From Myxococcaceae bacterium (GTDB lineage: Bacteria; Myxococcota; Myxococcia; Myxococcales; Myxococcaceae), in the NCBI GenBank assembly GCA_020247085.1, contig JADCJJ010000005.1, positions 1 through 36,073 of the forward strand: a stretch of 36,073 bases of DNA, written 5' to 3'. This document shows positions 1-9,200 of this stretch, one piece after another. The notes under the pieces are model-generated. The model was given only the letters and a program-made list of their open reading frames with translations, had not been told where the DNA came from and did not search any database. A program made the position numbers and the translations under genes. The first letter of the stretch is position 1. Every line of letters starts with the position of its first letter.

Positions 1-270
1 CCGCGAGTCGTCGCCTCACGGGCCTCGCCTCGCGTCGACGCCCCCGACCCCGACGACGCGGTTTCCGGCCGCGTGCCCCAGCGCCTGGCACCGCGAGTCG
101 TCGCCTCACGGGCCTCGCCTCGCGTCGACGCCCCCGACCCCGACGACGCGCTCCCCGCTCGCGTGCCCCAGCGCCTGGCACCGCGAGTCGTCGCCTCACG
201 GGCCTCGCCTCGCGTCGACGCCCCCGGACCCGACGACGCGGTTTCCGGCCGGCCGACCCAGCGCCCGGCA
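1..270. repeat. 90-bp tandem repeat array, three copies, running off the left edge
   Basis: Three head-to-tail copies occupy 1-90, 91-180 and 181-270. The first 60 bases of copies 1 and 2 are identical and copy 3 differs from them by two bases. The last 30 bases vary more, at about five positions in each comparison. A much decayed fourth copy starts at 271. The unit length is a multiple of three, and the plus strand is open from base 1 to a stop at 517-519, giving a 30-residue Pro/Arg/Asp/Ala repeat. This could be the repetitive tail of a gene entering from the left. The minus strand also has open frames, so coding status is unresolved. The array lies downstream of the pseudouridine synthase gene, whose stop is at 488. 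Confidence 0.85.
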
Positions 271-487
271 CCGGGAACCGTCGCTCTCGGGGCTCACCCC
301 GCATCGACGCCGCAGCCTCGACGACGACCTGCCCGTCCGACGGCTGGCCCGGCAGCGCTCACCGTCACGCGCAGGCCTTTTTCCGCCGGCGCAGCAGCCA
401 TGGCCTCGACGACGACGCGTCCGTCTGGCGAGTGGCCCGGCACCTCGCACCGCCACGCACCGACGGCGCAGCCTCGGTTGCGCTTCG

Positions 488-2155
488 TTAAAAGGGCGCC
501 GCGGCCTCGACGACGATGAGGCGGCCGTCGGATGGGTGGTGGAACTCGAGCCGCTCGGCGTGCAGGCACAGGCGCTGCGCGGGCGCTCCGTAGAGCCGGT
601 CTCCGACGATGGGCAGCCCGAGCCCCCGCGGGTGCGCCGCGTGGACGCGGAGCTGATGGGTCCTGCCCGTCTTCGGGAAGAGGTGAACGCGGGTGCGGCC
701 GGCGGCGCGCCCGGTGACGCGGAACTCGGTGAGCGCCGGCCTCCCGTGCTCGAAGTCGACGAGCTGCCGCGGCCGCTGCTCGAGGTCGACCCTCAGCGGC
801 AGCGTCACCTGCCCCTCGTCGGGGCCCAGCGTCCCGTCGAGCACCGCCACGTAGCGCTTGCCGACGCGGCGCTCGATGAACTGCCGCTGGAGCGCCACGT
901 AGGCGTCCGCGTCGAGCGCGACGAGGAGCAGCCCCGACGTCTCGACGTCGAGGCGGTGCACCAGGAGCGGCCCCGTCGCGGCCGCGTGCCGGGCGCGCAC
1001 CCGCGCGAGCACCGAGTCGACCACCGAGGCATCCGTCCCGGGCACCGACAGCAGGCCCTCGGGCTTGTTCACCACCAGCACCCGCTCGTCCTCGAGGAGC
1101 ACCGCCAGGGCATGCGTCTCGCGCGGCGGCGGGCGGTAGCGGCGCGAGGGCGCGACGTCGAGCCCCTCGAGGAGAAACGGGAGCAGCGGACCGCACTTGT
1201 CCCGGCAGGCCGGGTAGCAGGCCCCCTCGACGCGGCCGCCGCCCGGTGGGGGCGCGCCCCACCAGAACTCCACCAGCCCCAGCGGGACGAGCCCGGCCCG
1301 GCGCGCGAACACCAGCAGCTTCGGCGCCGCGCAGTCGCCCGTGCCCGACGACGGCACGGCCGGGGCGAACAGCGCGCGGAGCGACCGCTGCTGCCCTCGC
1401 GCGTTCTCGAAGAGGTAGGTGTCGTAGAGCTGCCACGAGACGACCTGCGAGACGATGCGGCGCAGGCGCTCGAGGGCCTCGAGCCGACGCACCTCGCGCG
1501 CCACCTCGGCTTCGAGGCTCGCACGCTCGTCTCGCCACGTGCGGCGCGCCGCCCGCAGCTCGCGGTCGTCGGCCTGGCTCATTCGGGCGAGGGCCTCGAG
1601 CTGCGCGCTCGCGTCGGCGCCGCCCTGGCGAAGCGCCTCCCGCCGAAGGTGCCGCTCTCGACGGCGCGCCTCGTGCAGCGCCGTGAGGGACGCTCTGGCG
1701 CGCGCCTGCGCGTCGACGAGCGCCCCCAGGGCCGCCTCGAGCTCGCCACGGCGGCCGCTCGCCCGGGCCGCCTCCACCCGGGCCGTCAGCGCCTTCACCA
1801 CCGCCTCGCCCCGGGGCTCGACGGCGGAGCGCGCCGCGCGGTCAAACACCGGCGGCACCCACCCCTCGACGTCCCACGACTGCTCGAGCTGCCCCGAAAA
1901 GGCCTTGAGGAAGCCCACCCGGCCGTCGGGCGCCCGGGCGACCAGCACCCCGAACATCTTCCCGCCCGCAGGGCCGCGCAGCGCCGACGTCGAGCGCCCC
2001 GGCCCCAGCTGCCCGGCTGCCAGCTGGGCCTTCACCACCTCGGCCGCGCGCGCGACGAGCGGGTGCGGTGGCTCGACGTCGAAGGGGCTGTTGAGCCGCA
2101 GCGGGAGCTCGTCGGGCAACGGCCCCGGCGCGAACCAGGTGAGGAAGGATTCCAC
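488..2155 (-). CDS. RluA-family pseudouridine synthase, long form with N-terminal coiled-coil domain
   Basis: 555 residues. The C-terminal 200 or so residues are a classical RluA catalytic domain: VVNKPEGLLSVPG near 361-373, the signature HRLDVETSG at 400-408 with the predicted catalytic Asp403, and the late motif TGRTHQLRVH. Such enzymes isomerise uridine to pseudouridine in rRNA and/or tRNA. The first 345 residues are an extension: a globular start, a charged coiled coil at roughly 110-240, and a Cys cluster (ACYPACRDKCG, 312-322) just before the catalytic part. From memory, similarly extended RluA proteins of about 560 residues with the same Cys cluster occur in other proteobacteria, so this is probably a known subfamily and not a new fusion. 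The target nucleotide cannot be assigned. The gene is transcribed leftwards, away from the sigma-factor gene. Confidence 0.9.
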   Translation of the reverse strand: MESFLTWFAPGPLPDELPLRLNSPFDVEPPHPLVARAAEVVKAQLAAGQLGPGRSTSALRGPAGGKMFGVLVARAPDGRVGFLKAFSGQLEQSWDVEGWVPPVFDRAARSAVEPRGEAVVKALTARVEAARASGRRGELEAALGALVDAQARARASLTALHEARRRERHLRREALRQGGADASAQLEALARMSQADDRELRAARRTWRDERASLEAEVAREVRRLEALERLRRIVSQVVSWQLYDTYLFENARGQQRSLRALFAPAVPSSGTGDCAAPKLLVFARRAGLVPLGLVEFWWGAPPPGGGRVEGACYPACRDKCGPLLPFLLEGLDVAPSRRYRPPPRETHALAVLLEDERVLVVNKPEGLLSVPGTDASVVDSVLARVRARHAAATGPLLVHRLDVETSGLLLVALDADAYVALQRQFIERRVGKRYVAVLDGTLGPDEGQVTLPLRVDLEQRPRQLVDFEHGRPALTEFRVTGRAAGRTRVHLFPKTGRTHQLRVHAAHPRGLGLPIVGDRLYGAPAQRLCLHAERLEFHHPSDGRLIVVEAAAPF

Positions 2156-2696
2156 GATCCAACTCTTCGCACACCTCGCCGCGCCGCCGCACGCTCCGCT
2201 GCGCCCCGGCCCGAAGCGACGGTACCCACGGCGCGGCGCCTCCCACGCCCGGCTCGCTCGTCGGGCCCTCCCTCCAGCCGCTCGAGGCCGAGCGATTTCA
2301 GGTACCTTTCATTCCGACGAACTTTGCTCCAGCTCCGGTTCCTCACCCTCGAGTCGCGAAGGCCATCGCCCCGTAGCGCACCATGCCGACGTTCTTCGAA
2401 CAGGCCAGTCTCCCCACGTGTCCCGTCGCGCTGCCCGGCGGCGCGCTCGTCGCGGAGGCCGCGAGTGCCCGGGGCATCGCCTCCGACGGCCGGTCGGCCT
2501 GCGCGCGCGGTCCGCGCTCGGCGATTGGCGCGAACGCGTCGCTCGACGTCGCCGGCGCGTGGCGGTCGACGCCAGTGGCACCCGCGCCGGAGCCTCGCGC
2601 GGCAGCAGCCTGCGACGCCCTCCGCCTCGCGCGCCCCTCGCGCCTCCCCACGGCAACACTGCCCCGCACGCCGCCCCTCTCCTGAGCCGCCACCCC
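2156..2696. other. 541-bp intergenic region between the rluA-like gene and the sigma-factor gene
   Basis: This gap separates divergently read genes. I see no convincing gene. A 100-codon plus-strand frame (2383-2685) has no recognisable content. Bases 2290-2345 are the least GC-rich part and include CGAACTT at 2318-2324 followed about 15 bases later by GTTCCTCA. That resembles a weak ECF-type -35/-10 pair and could be an autoregulated promoter, but the match is poor and its distance to the sigma start (over 350 bases) is long. No clear hairpin followed by a T-tract is visible. Confidence 0.4.
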
Positions 2697-3239
2697 GTGT
2701 CCGCCGCTTCCGACGAGTCGCTGTACCTCGAGTGGATCGACGGAGACCTGCGCGCCTTCGACGCGCTGTACGAGCGCTATGAGGGCCCGCTCTACGGCTT
2801 CCTGCGGCGCCAGCTCGGCGACGCCGCGGCGGCCGAGGACGCGATGCACGAGACGTTCCTCGCGTTGCTGAAGGAGCGTGAGCGCGGCCGGCGGGCGAGC
2901 AGCCTCAAGGCGTGGGTCTTCGAGGTGGCGCGCCACCTCGTGCTCAACCGGGCGAGGACCATGCACCGCGCCAGGCGGGCCCACGACGGCGCGGCGCACC
3001 TCGTCGAGCTCGAGCCGGCCGGCGCTCCACCCGATGAGCTGCTCCAGCACCGGCAGGCGACGGCCGCCGTCACCGCGGCGCTCTCACGGCTCCCCGCGCC
3101 GCTCGTCGAACTGTACCGCCTTCGCGCGCAGGGCCTGTCGTACGACGAGCTCGCGGCGGTGCTGTGCCTACCGTTGGGGACGGTGAAGTCGCGGCTCCAC
3201 GAGCTGGTGAAGCGACTGCAACAGGAGGTGTCGTCGTGA
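2697..3239 (+). CDS. ECF-like RNA polymerase sigma-70 family factor
   Basis: 180 residues from a GTG start at 2697. This start was chosen because the protein then begins a few residues before the usual sigma region-2 opening (DGDLRAFDALYERYEGPLYGF); upstream in-frame sequence is low-complexity. Region 2 spans about 20-90 (AEDAMHETFLALLKE, AWVFEVARHLVLNRAR, the core-binding and -10-recognition helices). Region 4 spans about 125-175 with the helix-turn-helix GLSYDELAAVLCLPLGTVKSRLHE, which contacts the -35 element. There is no region 1 or 3, which is the group-IV layout. The stop overlaps the GTG of the following zinc-finger membrane protein, its predicted anti-sigma factor, so the two are expected to be translationally coupled. 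The regulon and signal are unknown. Confidence 0.9.
   Translation: MSAASDESLYLEWIDGDLRAFDALYERYEGPLYGFLRRQLGDAAAAEDAMHETFLALLKERERGRRASSLKAWVFEVARHLVLNRARTMHRARRAHDGAAHLVELEPAGAPPDELLQHRQATAAVTAALSRLPAPLVELYRLRAQGLSYDELAAVLCLPLGTVKSRLHELVKRLQQEVSS
3222..3228 (+). promoter_or_regulatory. Strong Shine-Dalgarno for the anti-sigma gene
   Basis: AGGAGG lies about 8-9 bases before GTG 3236 and within the last codons of the sigma gene. It supports the GTGA-overlap start and near-equal production of sigma and anti-sigma. Confidence 0.75.
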
Positions 3240-3607
3240 CGTGTGATGAGCTTCGCGGTGAGCTGCTCGCTTTTCATCTCTCGACGCTCGAGGACCCGCA
3301 ACGTGCCGACGTCGAGCAGCACCTCGCCGGCTGCGCCGCCTGCGTCACCGCCTTTCTCACCTTCAGGCGCGACGTCGACCGCTCGCCCCCGGCGACCGAG
3401 CGTCCCCGCCCGCAGCTCCGCGCCTCGGTGCGCCGCGCCGTCGCGCTCGAGATGGGGCGGCTGCCCTCACCGCGGCCGTGGTGGGAGCGCCCGCTGGCCG
3501 CCTCCGTCGCCCTCGCCGCGGTCCTCGTCGCCATCACCACCGTCCAGCTCGTCGCGACGTCGCCGCCCTCGCCCCCGGTGGGCCTGCCCCGTCGCGCCGG
3601 GCCGTGA
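3236..3607 (+). CDS. Minimal zinc-finger transmembrane anti-sigma factor
   Basis: 123 residues from GTG 3236, which overlaps the sigma-factor stop as GTGA. A strong ribosome-binding site (AGGAGG, 3222-3228) lies just upstream, inside the sigma gene. The N-terminus carries a zinc anti-sigma motif: Cys3, then His29-x3-Cys33-x2-Cys36 (HLAGCAAC). This fold binds and holds an ECF sigma factor. A Pro/Arg-rich linker leads to one predicted membrane helix at about 86-107. Only about 16 residues follow it, so there is almost no periplasmic sensor domain. That suggests the signal is sensed through a partner protein, through the zinc site (for example redox) or by proteolysis. The role is inferred from domain layout and the gene pair. 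Confidence 0.85.
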   Translation: MTCDELRGELLAFHLSTLEDPQRADVEQHLAGCAACVTAFLTFRRDVDRSPPATERPRPQLRASVRRAVALEMGRLPSPRPWWERPLAASVALAAVLVAITTVQLVATSPPSPPVGLPRRAGP

Positions 3608-3630
3608 CGTCTGGTAGGCACAGGCTCCTG

Positions 3631-4299
3631 ATGCCGACCGCCCTCCCCCGCGGAGTCCTCGTCGCCTTCGAAGGCATCGACGGCTCCGGCAAGTCGACGC
3701 AGGCCACCCTGCTCGCCGACTGGGCCACCCAGCGCGGCCTCGACGTCGTCCGCACCCGGGAGCCGACGAACGGCCCCTTCGGACGCAAGGTGCGCGAGTC
3801 GAAGGTCAGCGGGCGGCTGTCACCTGACGAGGAGCTGCGCTGCTTCCTCGAAGACCGCAAGGAGCACGTGGCGACGCTCATCGCGCCCGCCCTCGCCCGG
3901 GGCGCCCTCGTCGTCATCGACCGCTATTACTACTCGACGGCCGCCTACCAGGGCGCCCGTGGGCACGACCCCGCCGCGCTCCTCGCGCAGAACCGGGCCT
4001 TCGCCCCGCGGCCCGACGTGGTGTTCCTGCTCGACGTCGACCCCAGAGACGGCGTCACCCGCGTCACCGCGCGCGGCGGCGGCGCCGACGCCTTCGAGAC
4101 GCTGCCGGCGCTCACCCGGGCCCGCGACATCTTCCTGTCCCTCGATGAGCCGCACGTCGTGAAGCTCGACGCGCGCCAGCCGCCCGAAGCGCTCCACGCC
4201 TCGGTGCTCTTCCACCTGTTGCGGGGCCCCTTGCGGGACTCGGCGTCGCAGCTCGGCCTCGACGCGCTGCCCGACGAGGCGTCACTTCCCGTGCGCTGA
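3631..4299 (+). CDS. tmk: Thymidylate kinase (dTMP kinase)
   Basis: 222 residues from ATG 3631. The enzyme phosphorylates dTMP to dTDP with ATP in the cytoplasm, an essential step of dTTP synthesis. The P-loop GIDGSGKST is at 15-23, the TMK signature IDRYYYSTAAYQG at 96-108 (Asp97-Arg98), and a strand ending LLDVD precedes the lid region. The protein is of usual family length plus about 15 C-terminal residues. It starts 24 bases after the anti-sigma stop, so it may be read through from that operon. Its last 18 bases overlap, tail to tail, the 3' end of the opposite-strand dipeptidase gene. Confidence 0.95.
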   Translation: MPTALPRGVLVAFEGIDGSGKSTQATLLADWATQRGLDVVRTREPTNGPFGRKVRESKVSGRLSPDEELRCFLEDRKEHVATLIAPALARGALVVIDRYYYSTAAYQGARGHDPAALLAQNRAFAPRPDVVFLLDVDPRDGVTRVTARGGGADAFETLPALTRARDIFLSLDEPHVVKLDARQPPEALHASVLFHLLRGPLRDSASQLGLDALPDEASLPVR

Positions 4300-4893
4300 C
4301 GTACCCGAGAAGGGCTCGTCGCGCAGCGGGTAGCGGCGCGCGTCTGGCAAATCGTAGTGCCACCACTCCATCGGGTTGATGGTGAAGCCGGCGCCCGTCA
4401 TCGCGGCCGCGAGGCGCTCCCGGTTGGCCCGGGCCTCGGCGGTGCCTCCATCGAAGCCATGGTGGGCCGCGGGCCCGAAGAAGTCGTAGGGCGAGGGCAT
4501 CGCCACGGCGCCGCCGTCGAGCGTGACGAGCGACAGGTCGACGGCGCCACCGCGGTTGTGGTTCGAGCCCTTGCGTGGGTCGGCGACGTACCCAGGCTTC
4601 GGGAACACCCTCCAGAGCTCCCACTGCACCGAGCGCGGGCGGTAGCAGTCGTACAGCCGCAGCCGGTAGCCCTGCGCGCGCAGGGTGGTGGCCGCCACCT
4701 CGAGGCGTCGCGCCGAGGGTTCGACCAGCAGGCAGCGGGCCGTCGGCGGGTAGACGGCCTTGCCCATGAAGTTCTCGGCCGTCGCGTAGCGCAGGTCCAC
4801 CACCGCGTCGGGAAGCCGCGCGGCGACGTCGACGAGCGCCGGCACCCCGCCGTCGGGCGCCGCCGCGAGCGCCAACGCCAGCAGTGACGTCAC
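4282..4893 (-). CDS. D-alanyl-D-alanine dipeptidase (VanX/DdpX family, peptidase M15D)
   Basis: 203 residues from GTG 4893, whose last three bases form part of the queC stop (GTGA overlap). Zinc-peptidase residues are all present: [10 protein letters not shown] (His112, Asp119), EWWHYD (Glu176, His179) and the family Arg in [10 protein letters not shown] (Arg85). The enzyme hydrolyses the D-Ala-D-Ala dipeptide. In vancomycin-resistant bacteria this removes the antibiotic target; in many Gram-negatives (DdpX, PcgL) it recycles wall peptides. The start [13 protein letters not shown] looks like a short export signal, though it lacks a positive n-region. An alternative ATG at 4965 would supply Arg residues but overlap queC by 76 bases. 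No vanH, vanA or vanRS neighbours are seen, so wall recycling is more likely than resistance. Confidence 0.88.
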   Translation of the reverse strand: MTSLLALALAAAPDGGVPALVDVAARLPDAVVDLRYATAENFMGKAVYPPTARCLLVEPSARRLEVAATTLRAQGYRLRLYDCYRPRSVQWELWRVFPKPGYVADPRKGSNHNRGGAVDLSLVTLDGGAVAMPSPYDFFGPAAHHGFDGGTAEARANRERLAAAMTGAGFTINPMEWWHYDLPDARRYPLRDEPFSGTSAHGK

Positions 4894-5579
4894 GTCACGT
4901 ACCTCGTGGGGTCCGGCACGCCAGCCTCGAGGAAGCCCTTGCGCCGCAGCAGGCAGCTGTCGCACCGCCCGCAGGCCCGCCCGTCATCGGCCGGGTCGTA
5001 GCAGCTATGGGTGAGCGCGTAGTCGACGCCTGCCGACACCCCCGCGCGAATGATGTCGGCCTTCGTCAGCCCGGACAGCGGCGCGTGCACGGTGAAGCGC
5101 GCGCCCTCGACGCCGGCTTTCGTCCCCAGGGCCGCGAGCCCCTCGAAGGCGCGGATGAACTCCGGCCGGCAGTCCGGGTAGCCTGAGTAGTCAACGGCGT
5201 TGACGCCGATGAAAACGTCGGTCGCGCCGACGACCTCGGCGAGCCCGAGCGCCAGCCCCAGGAAGATGGTGTTCCGCGCCGGCACATACGTCACGGGGAT
5301 GCCGGCCTTCACCTGCGAGACGTCGTCGTGCTTGGGCACCTCGAGCGCGTCGGTGAGCGCCGAGCCGCCGATGGCCCGCAGGTCGAGCGACACCGTGCGG
5401 TGGTCCTCGACGCCCATCGCCTTCGCGACGGCCCTCGCGCGCTCGAGCTCGACGGCGTGCCGCTGCCCGTAGGCCACCGACAGGCACACCGGCTCGAAGC
5501 CCGCGCGCCGCGCCAGCGCGAGGCACGTCGTCGAGTCGAGCCCGCCGGACAACAGCACCACCGCCTTCTTCTTCGTCAT
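4890..5579 (-). CDS. queC: 7-cyano-7-deazaguanine (preQ0) synthase QueC
   Basis: 229 residues. QueC uses ATP and ammonia to turn 7-carboxy-7-deazaguanine into preQ0, the precursor of queuosine in tRNA. The PP-loop LSGGLDSTT is at 10-18, GQRHAVEL at 38-45, the substrate-site segment [10 protein letters not shown] at 98-107, and the zinc site Cys193, Cys203, Cys206, Cys209 near the C-terminus. The length is normal. The ATG overlaps the stop of the upstream lipoprotein gene (ATGA) and its stop overlaps the dipeptidase start. No queD, queE or queF lies in this window, so the rest of the pathway must be elsewhere. Function is certain from motifs; the operon placement is unusual. Confidence 0.96.
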   Translation of the reverse strand: MTKKKAVVLLSGGLDSTTCLALARRAGFEPVCLSVAYGQRHAVELERARAVAKAMGVEDHRTVSLDLRAIGGSALTDALEVPKHDDVSQVKAGIPVTYVPARNTIFLGLALGLAEVVGATDVFIGVNAVDYSGYPDCRPEFIRAFEGLAALGTKAGVEGARFTVHAPLSGLTKADIIRAGVSAGVDYALTHSCYDPADDGRACGRCDSCLLRRKGFLEAGVPDPTRYVT

Positions 5580-6217
5580 CGCCGCTCTCCCACCAGCGTG
5601 AAGCGCACCGCGCAGTCGGCGCAGGCCGGCTCACACTCCGAGTCCGACGCCGCCGGCTCGACGAGGGCCACCGAGAAGCCCAGCTCCCCGCATGCGTACA
5701 GCGCGTCGAAGCCCTCATCGCCCGTCCGCGGCCCGGTGAGGCCGCCGTCTCCGTTTGGCCGGGGCACCCCTCCGTCGAGCGGCGCGGGCGGGCATCGCCG
5801 GCCGACAGCCTCGGACTGAGACAAGCTCAAGAGCGCCACGGTGAGGCGCTCGGTCGCCACCGTCGCCGGGCAGGCCCGGCACGACGGGAAGAGGCGCCGG
5901 GCCGAGGCCACGCTGTCGAGCACCTGCCCGTCCCAGCCGGCGTCGCGGGGGTACCCTCCGCCGAGCGTCAGCCAGGCGGCGCCCGTCTCGGGGTCCCTCG
6001 TGAAGACGGCGTCGAACCGGAACGGCGCCAGCGACACCTCGGGGAGCTCGCACGCTGGACGCCCGTCGGGGCGCAGCTCACCCGCGCCGCCATCTGGCAG
6101 CCCCAGCACCGGCTCGGCCACGAACACCCACGCGCCGAGCGGCTCGCTGCCGGGGGGCGGGGGGAGCGCCGTGCAGCCAGCCACGAGCCCCGCGATGACC
6201 CACGCGCGCCGCATCAC
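5576..6217 (-). CDS. Small Cys-rich predicted lipoprotein, unknown function
   Basis: 213 residues if started at GTG 6217, or one less at ATG 6214; both touch the stop of the upstream TPR gene. The N-terminus ([15 protein letters not shown]) is a lipoprotein signal with lipobox LVAGC and lipidated Cys15. The +2 residue is Thr, with no Asp retention signal, so outer-membrane location is likely. The mature part contains CRAC-type and CEPACADC clusters and Gly/Asp/Pro-rich stretches, and no domain I recognise. Its sandwiched position between the giant TPR protein and queC, with coupled starts on both sides, suggests shared expression with the TPR protein, perhaps as its membrane anchor or partner. 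That is inference only. Confidence 0.75.
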   Translation of the reverse strand: MMRRAWVIAGLVAGCTALPPPPGSEPLGAWVFVAEPVLGLPDGGAGELRPDGRPACELPEVSLAPFRFDAVFTRDPETGAAWLTLGGGYPRDAGWDGQVLDSVASARRLFPSCRACPATVATERLTVALLSLSQSEAVGRRCPPAPLDGGVPRPNGDGGLTGPRTGDEGFDALYACGELGFSVALVEPAASDSECEPACADCAVRFTLVGERR

Positions 6218-9200
6218 CCCGCCGTGAGGCGCTCGAGCGCCGCGTGGGCCACCGCGCGGAAGGCCTCGCTGTCACACAACAACGCCGGCACGTCGACGGC
6301 CCGCACGTCTCCGCCGCGGACGCGCTCGTCGAGGAAGGCCACCACCTTGCCCAGGGCCCGCGACGACGGCATCGCCCGGAAGGCCGTCGCGCAGGCCTCG
6401 GCGAAGTGCGGCACCTCGCCGGGCTCGGCCAGGCGGCGGGCGTCGTCACCGAGCGCCGCCGCGACGGCGATGAGCGACACCAGCTCGGCCGGGCCGAAGA
6501 CCGCCAGCGCCCCGGCGCCGATGACGAGGCGCCGCTCGTCGGCGAACCACGCCTCGACACCTCCGCCGGTGTCGAGCCACACGCCCGGCGCCTCGAGCCC
6601 CAACGCCCGCGTCGCCTCGCTCAACACCTGCCAGAGCCGCGGCATCGAGGTGGCCGTCACGGCGGCGGCCGAGGCAGGCGTCGAGACGTTGGCCGTGAGC
6701 GGCCCGCGCACCACGGCGGTGGGCACCACCATCGGCGCGTGCCCCGGCGTCCCCGACAGCACCGCTCCAAAGCCGTCGGCGAGGCGCGCGTCGGCCTCAC
6801 GGCCGAGCTGCGTCAGCGCCTCGGCGAACATCGTCCACCCATCGGCGTCGGCCACGCCCGCCTCGAGCAACCGGGGCCAGGCCCGCGCCGCCAGCGCCGC
6901 TCCCTGCGCCGTGTTCGACAGCCGCTCCGCGAGCCGGCGCCGCGCCGCCGGGGTGAGCGCGCCCTCGTCGAGCAGCCTCGCCCCGAGGCGCGCCGCGAAG
7001 GGCACCAGCTCGACGTCGAGGTAGCCGAGGAGCACCGCCTCGAGCTCGGCGGGCGTGCTGGCGAGCCGCTCGCGCAGCGGGAGCGCCTCGCCCCGCAGCC
7101 CCAGCCGCTCGAGCAGCCCGGCGCGGCGCGCGAGGCGCTCAGGCGTCTCGTCGAGCGTCGCCAGGGCGCGCACGGCCTCCTTCAGCCGGCCGAGCGCCTC
7201 GTACGCGTCGACGAGTTGCGGCCGCACCGGGTCGAGCGAGGCGTCACCGGCCAGCTCGGCCAGCCGCTCGGCCATCGGCACGAAGCGCTCCGGGTCGCCG
7301 GCGAGCAGGTCGAGGAGCTCGCGCACCGCGGCCACCTGCGTGGCGTCGTCGACGAGCGCCCGCTCGAAGGCGAGGCGGGCCGCGGGCCCGTCGCCGAGGC
7401 GGTGCCGCAGCACCTCGCCGCGCTCGACGTGAAGGGCGGCGCGCGCCTTCGGGTCCTCCTCGAGCGACGCCAACTGCGCGAGCGCCGACGCGGCGTCGGC
7501 CCAGCGCTGGTGCGTCATTCGGAGCGTCGCCACCTCGCGCAGCGCGACCCGCCGACGCTCCGGCACCACGTCGGCCAGGGTGACGAGCAGGCGCTCCCGG
7601 CGCGCGACGTCGACCTGACCGGCGTGCTCGAGGAGCCTGGCGACGGGCCGCGGCGCGCGCGCGTCGAGGGCGGCGTCGAAGGCGGCCGTCAGGCGGCCGC
7701 ACCGCACCAGCGCCGCGAGGGCCTTCGCGTCGTCCGAGGTGACGAAGAGCACGCACCACAGCGGCTCGGCCACGTCCAGCGCCTGCTGCTGCTCCGCGAG
7801 GGCCGCGTAGCGCGCCCGCGCCTCGTCGTCGGCGTCGTCGAGCAGCGCGCGCGCCCTCGCGTCCGCGACGTCGCGCTCGGCCAGGGCCCACCGCGCCGCG
7901 CGCGCCTCGGGCTCAGCCCCGGCGCGCAGAGCGAGGTCCAGGGCCCACCCGGCCTCACCCGCGGCGAGCGCCGCGGAGAACCCCACCTCGACGGCGCGCC
8001 CCGGCGCCCCCAGCGCGAGGAACCGCTCGGCCTGCGCCTGGCGCGTCAGGCGCCCCGGGGCCTCGCGGACGAGGCGCTCCAGCACCTCGAGCGCGGCGCT
8101 CGGCGCGCCGCCACGTGAGGCCGCCTCGACGGCCTCGAGGAGGAGCTCCGGCCGCGCGGCCGCCTCGCCGGCGTCGGCGGCGTGAACGAGGGCCTCGGCC
8201 AGCGCGACGTCGCGCCCGGCCTTGCGGAGCACCTCGAGCAGCATCGCCCAGGCCTCGGACGTGGGGCGCTCGGCCACCGCCTCTCGCAGCACCGCCTCGG
8301 CGCGCGCGAGGGCCCCCCCGCGCACCAGCGCCTGCGCCGCGTCCTGCTGCCGCGCGCTCCGGGCCGCGCCGGTGACGAGCCCTGCTTCGGCCAGCCTCAG
8401 CTCGGCGAGGCCGACGTCGTCACCTCGCGCCTGCGCGAGGCGCACCAGGCCCTCGAGCGCCTGGGCGTAGCCGGCGGCCGACGGGCCAGCGCCCCGAATC
8501 GGCGCGAGCGCCGCGGCCGCCCGATCCAGGTCGCCGCGGGCCTCGAGGGCGCCGGCCAGCTCGAGCGTCGCCGCGGCCTTCGCCGTCTCGTCCAGCGGCG
8601 CCGTGACGAGGCCCTCGAGGGCGCCGATGACGCCCACCTCGTCGGAGCGGCGCCGCGCGTCGTCGAGCAACGCCAGCAGCACCTCGACGTTCGTCGGGTC
8701 GAGCCGCGCCGCCTCCTGCTTGAGCTCCAGCGCCCGCGCCGCCTCCCCCAGCTCGCGCCCGGCCACCTCGCTGGCCGCCAGCAGCGCCAGGGCGCCCCGG
8801 CCTCCGCCGACGGCCTTCGCGAAGCGCTCGTGCAGCCCCAGCACGTCGCCGAGCCGCCCGCGCGCGCGGTACGCCCGAACGCCGACGTCATACAGGTCGG
8901 CGTCCGCCGGGTGCCTCGGCAACAACACCTCGAGGGCCTCGATGGCCTCTTCGGGGCGCTCCCGCAGCGCGAGGGCGCGGCGGTACTGCGCCTCGGCGTC
9001 GGCAGGGCCCGCCAGGCGCGCGAGCCGAAGCACGGTGCGGTACTGGCCCTCGACGTCGGCGAGGCGGCCGTAGGCCTCGTCGAGCGACGAGAGCACCTCG
9101 AGCCCTCGTGGGCCGTCGGGGTCGATGGCGAAGGCCGCCTCGAAGGCGTCGACGGCGTCGCGGAAGGCGCTCGACTCCATGGCGGCCTGCCCGAGGCGGA

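Noticed and set aside
2383-2685. 100-codon plus-strand frame before the sigma factor
   Set aside because: No family, signal or ribosome-binding site seen; composition like neighbouring intergenic DNA.
536-2782. 748-codon plus-strand frame opposite the rluA-like gene
   Set aside because: No recognisable motif; the minus-strand frame has a full RluA catalytic domain.
4282-4893. Vancomycin-resistance role for the VanX-like dipeptidase
   Set aside because: No VanH, VanA/B ligase or VanRS genes nearby; Gram-negative relatives use such enzymes for peptide recycling.
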